DNA of 64,000 bases. Source: Apostichopus japonicus. Its lineage: Eukaryota > Echinodermata > Holothuroidea > Aspidochirotida > Stichopodidae. The position numbers and the translations under genes were made by a program. Where the stretch lies: contig NC_092568.1 of NCBI RefSeq assembly GCF_037975245.1, forward strand, positions 31,201,501 through 31,265,500, written 5' to 3'. Of the stretch, positions 61,472 through 64,000 are shown in pieces (position 1 is the first letter of the stretch; every line of letters begins with the position of its first letter). Below the pieces are notes generated by a model, which saw only the letters and a list, made by a program, of their open reading frames with translations, searched no databases and was not told the origin of the DNA.

Positions 61472-63603
61472 GAAAAATCAAAATAATTAAAAGAAAGAAA
61501 AAAAGGAAAAATATATTGTAGCATTATGAACGTGCGAGGAGGAAAAAACAAAAGTTCTTGCCAAAATTACTAATTTAAGTTTTGGAAAAACTGCAAACAA
61601 TATTATTCTCTTACTTACCCTGCTAACAACCTACAACCGGCGGCATAAGCCAGTATTCCAATTCTTGACAAGCAATAATGTGCATACAAGACGTGCAGTA
61701 TTAAAACCCTTTGAGTTTTTTTCTCAGGTGGTGCGAGGGAATATTGTTTATGTTACCCTTGAGAGGAACCGGAAAGGTTCCACCTTCCACCTTCCACCTT
61801 ATCGGATCAATAATTTTATCGATCATATATCAAGAAAAATAACGCCATCTCACTTAATGCAGGAAAGGAAGTAGGAAGAATTACATAAGCTTGTAATATG
61901 TATAAGGTAAACGTTGTTAGCAAATACATCATTGAAGGAATCCATGTTAACAGGTGTTGAGTTGTAAATGCTGCTGTAATCTTGTGTAGTGTCGAACCTT
62001 TTGGTATGCATAGTTACCTATGACTAAATGAGCTTACTCAGTCGCTAATATATTTGTACTCAGACTTGTATTTATATGTTATTTTGAATGATTGACAAAA
62101 GAAAAAGGTTGGAAAATATGGAACCTTGGACAACCTTCTGCTTCTGCTGTAGTTTACAGTACGCACGTGATATTGAGCAAGAGGCTAAAAATTTTTTTTT
62201 TTACAAAGTATGAAAATAACTAGTATTTATTACTAATGTTATGTGATTAATCCTAACTGAATGATTAATGTTCAGTGTTAATCGAGGAACACAAACTTTG
62301 AGCACAATTATTTTTAAATTGCATTGCATTTGATTGCAACACCGTATACAATCGGGACTTAATATTAGGCTATGTTGTGACCTTGATATTATACAGGCTT
62401 AAATCCTTGATATAGGCAGATTCAAACACAGTCTTGTGGTGTGTTAGGTTTACTTTAGTTTGTTGACTTAACACTCCAAAATCAAAGTGACAAGAATACA
62501 AACCCAATAAAAGAAATAACAGAAGGAAGTAAAGTCTAGGTTATATTGCAGGCTATTGCTTATTACATACGGAATTGAGTGCCTCATAACTAAGGGAGGG
62601 TGTATACAGCGTAGTCTTTCAGTATAAGGTCACACGTACTAGCATGTCAATACAGCCTACGCTATAAGGTTTAACTCCAAATTTGTTTGATGAAAATTGA
62701 CGGAACATAAACGAATAGTATTGCCAAAAAACAAAATTAAAATATCCAAAATCAACATAAATCGTTGCTTGTGGTAACTTGCAAATTACGTCGCTAGAAT
62801 TTAGATCAACCTGTATACGATTGGACCCATATAGTGCGTTCATGGACATCTAAATATGATACCTTTTGGAAAATCATAACGTCTCGCTGTCACTTCATTC
62901 GAAACTACATGAAAACTTATACGCTTCAATCTCGACACTTAAACTACATAGCATTAAATGATATGATATCTTTTACGTTGAAGAAGGAAGCCTATATTAA
63001 ATACTAAACGAAAATTCTAAACGAAAATTCTAAACGAACGCGTGAAGAAATTTGTCGTTGAACTTACCAAAATTTCTTGATATGGTATAAATTTTTCTAT
63101 AGTCTTGATACCTCAAACGTATTCGCTTAAATGTGAAAACAGTTGTGATAAGAGAATTTGCTATAACCTGTGTAGCAAAGACGGTTGAACGAACAAACAC
63201 AAAAGTCAAGTAAGTATATGCAGGCAGACTGACACAAATAAACAAGAATTGTCGCAGCCGCGGTTTGTATATTGGGTATATTCATATATACTTCGACGTA
63301 TGTAAGATATTTGTCTGCGCTTCCTGGGCTTGTAGGCTATTGGAGGTATATATGCGATAGACTTAACGCTGTCTATCACCTTTATATATATAGGCCTATA
63401 TATATGTAGGCCTAGATATATATACCTATTGTGTTGGCCGTTAAAGGCGTATAGGTGATATCCATGCACTTGAGTCTTAGGAAATATTAAAGAATGACAA
63501 TACTTCATTACTATCCTATGTACTAAGGCCCACAGCTACATTGTAATAGCTAGGCTATACAACAGTTTCTACGGCCGGGATAACTTGGTTTCTTCCCGTA
63601 ACC
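61472..63603. other. Stretch without a supported gene
   Basis: Short frames only. A 14-base direct repeat (AAATTCTAAACGAA) lies near 63010, and a small TATATAGGCCTA palindromic cluster at 63382-63420. The LINE 5' region or ORF1 would be expected near 61472 upward, but I recognise nothing. Confidence 0.4.
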
Positions 63604-63810
63604 ATGACAACTGACGACACATTCCAGCAAGTTTCAAACGCGTCTATTCAAATAGATACAAATGAGATGACCAGCAAGTGCTGCAGCTATTGTGTTTATC
63701 CACAAGGAGATGCGTCCAAAGCCGTGTCCTGCGATTTCTGTAGAGTGAACTACCATGTCCCTTTGTGCTGTCCCCTTTCGAAGGGAATGGTGATGCACAC
63801 CCGACGATGA
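63604..63810 (+). CDS. Short zinc-finger-like frame near the right edge, origin unknown
   Basis: ATG in a good context (ACCATGA) opens 68 codons. The Cys/His spacing CSYC...CDFC...YH...C (residues about 27-50) resembles PHD-like or LINE ORF1-type zinc fingers. It ends in TGA after MVMHTRR with no clear splice donor. It could be the first exon of a host gene, the truncated start of a retrotransposon ORF1, or chance. The right edge of the window is 190 bases away, which prevents a decision. Confidence 0.3.
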   Translation: MTTDDTFQQVSNASIQIDTNEMTSKCCSYCVYPQGDASKAVSCDFCRVNYHVPLCCPLSKGMVMHTRR

Positions 63811-64000
63811 TCACACAGTCACAGTCCCGATGCAAGGGGACTGGGGCTGAGAGCGTATCAGTCGGTAGTTTGGTTTTCGTGCCCAGGTTCTTTCTTGGGC
63901 GACTTTCTCTTAAAACGTACCCTTTGTGCTGGCCTTGAAAAACCTCCAACCAAAGGAGCGAAATCAAGATGGTTTTGCCAACCGTGCTTAAGGCTACCAA

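Overview
The window is animal nuclear DNA. It is AT-rich, its genes have spliced exons with GT/AG borders, and it is heavily loaded with transposons. The transporter genes, the Tx1-type LINE and the tRNA-derived SINEs fit a marine invertebrate. A deuterostome such as an echinoderm, possibly a sea cucumber, is my best guess, but that is inference and no species marker was found.

Three protein-coding genes can be supported, all on the minus strand. (1) A partial gene of unknown function has a first coding exon at 3846-3964 and a second exon at 30-126, and runs off the left edge. (2) SLCO-like gene A (9278-18618) has nine coding exons and encodes an organic anion transporter (OATP) of 689 residues. 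(3) SLCO-like gene B (46347-54910) has eight coding exons and encodes a 663-residue paralogue. Both carry the OATP GAWWLG signature, a Kazal-type cysteine-rich extracellular loop and about 12 membrane segments. Intron phases match exon by exon, so they are tandem duplicates. They differ by one intron, which separates transmembrane segment 9 from the Kazal domain in A and is absent in B. The short last exons of both genes (20 and 30 residues) lie alone and were found by splice phase.

The 28 kb between the two genes holds no convincing host gene and is a transposon island. Its main structure is a nest of elements at 24989-33311. A hAT-like MITE (8-bp target duplication GCACCTAC) is split by a second hAT-like element (CTAGCGCC/CTAGTGCC). 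That element is split by a Ginger-like DNA transposon (25387-31770) with TGTNR inverted ends, a GGGG duplication and decayed intron-containing gypsy-type integrase exons. An unsplit MITE copy at 35030-35413 gives the empty site inside the same window. Other items are a 735-bp element built on a 22-bp minisatellite (21116-21850), a 3.5-kb inverted repeat (38690-42195) with a 169-bp near-perfect hairpin in its loop, two smaller elements with 8-bp duplications (42718-43369, 44894-45257) and several satellites.

Right of gene B, 56826-61471 is a dead L1/Tx1-type LINE on the minus strand (endonuclease and reverse transcriptase). It is split by a block of TA microsatellites and tRNA-derived SINE pieces. 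The last 400 bp hold a short zinc-finger-like reading frame of unknown origin.
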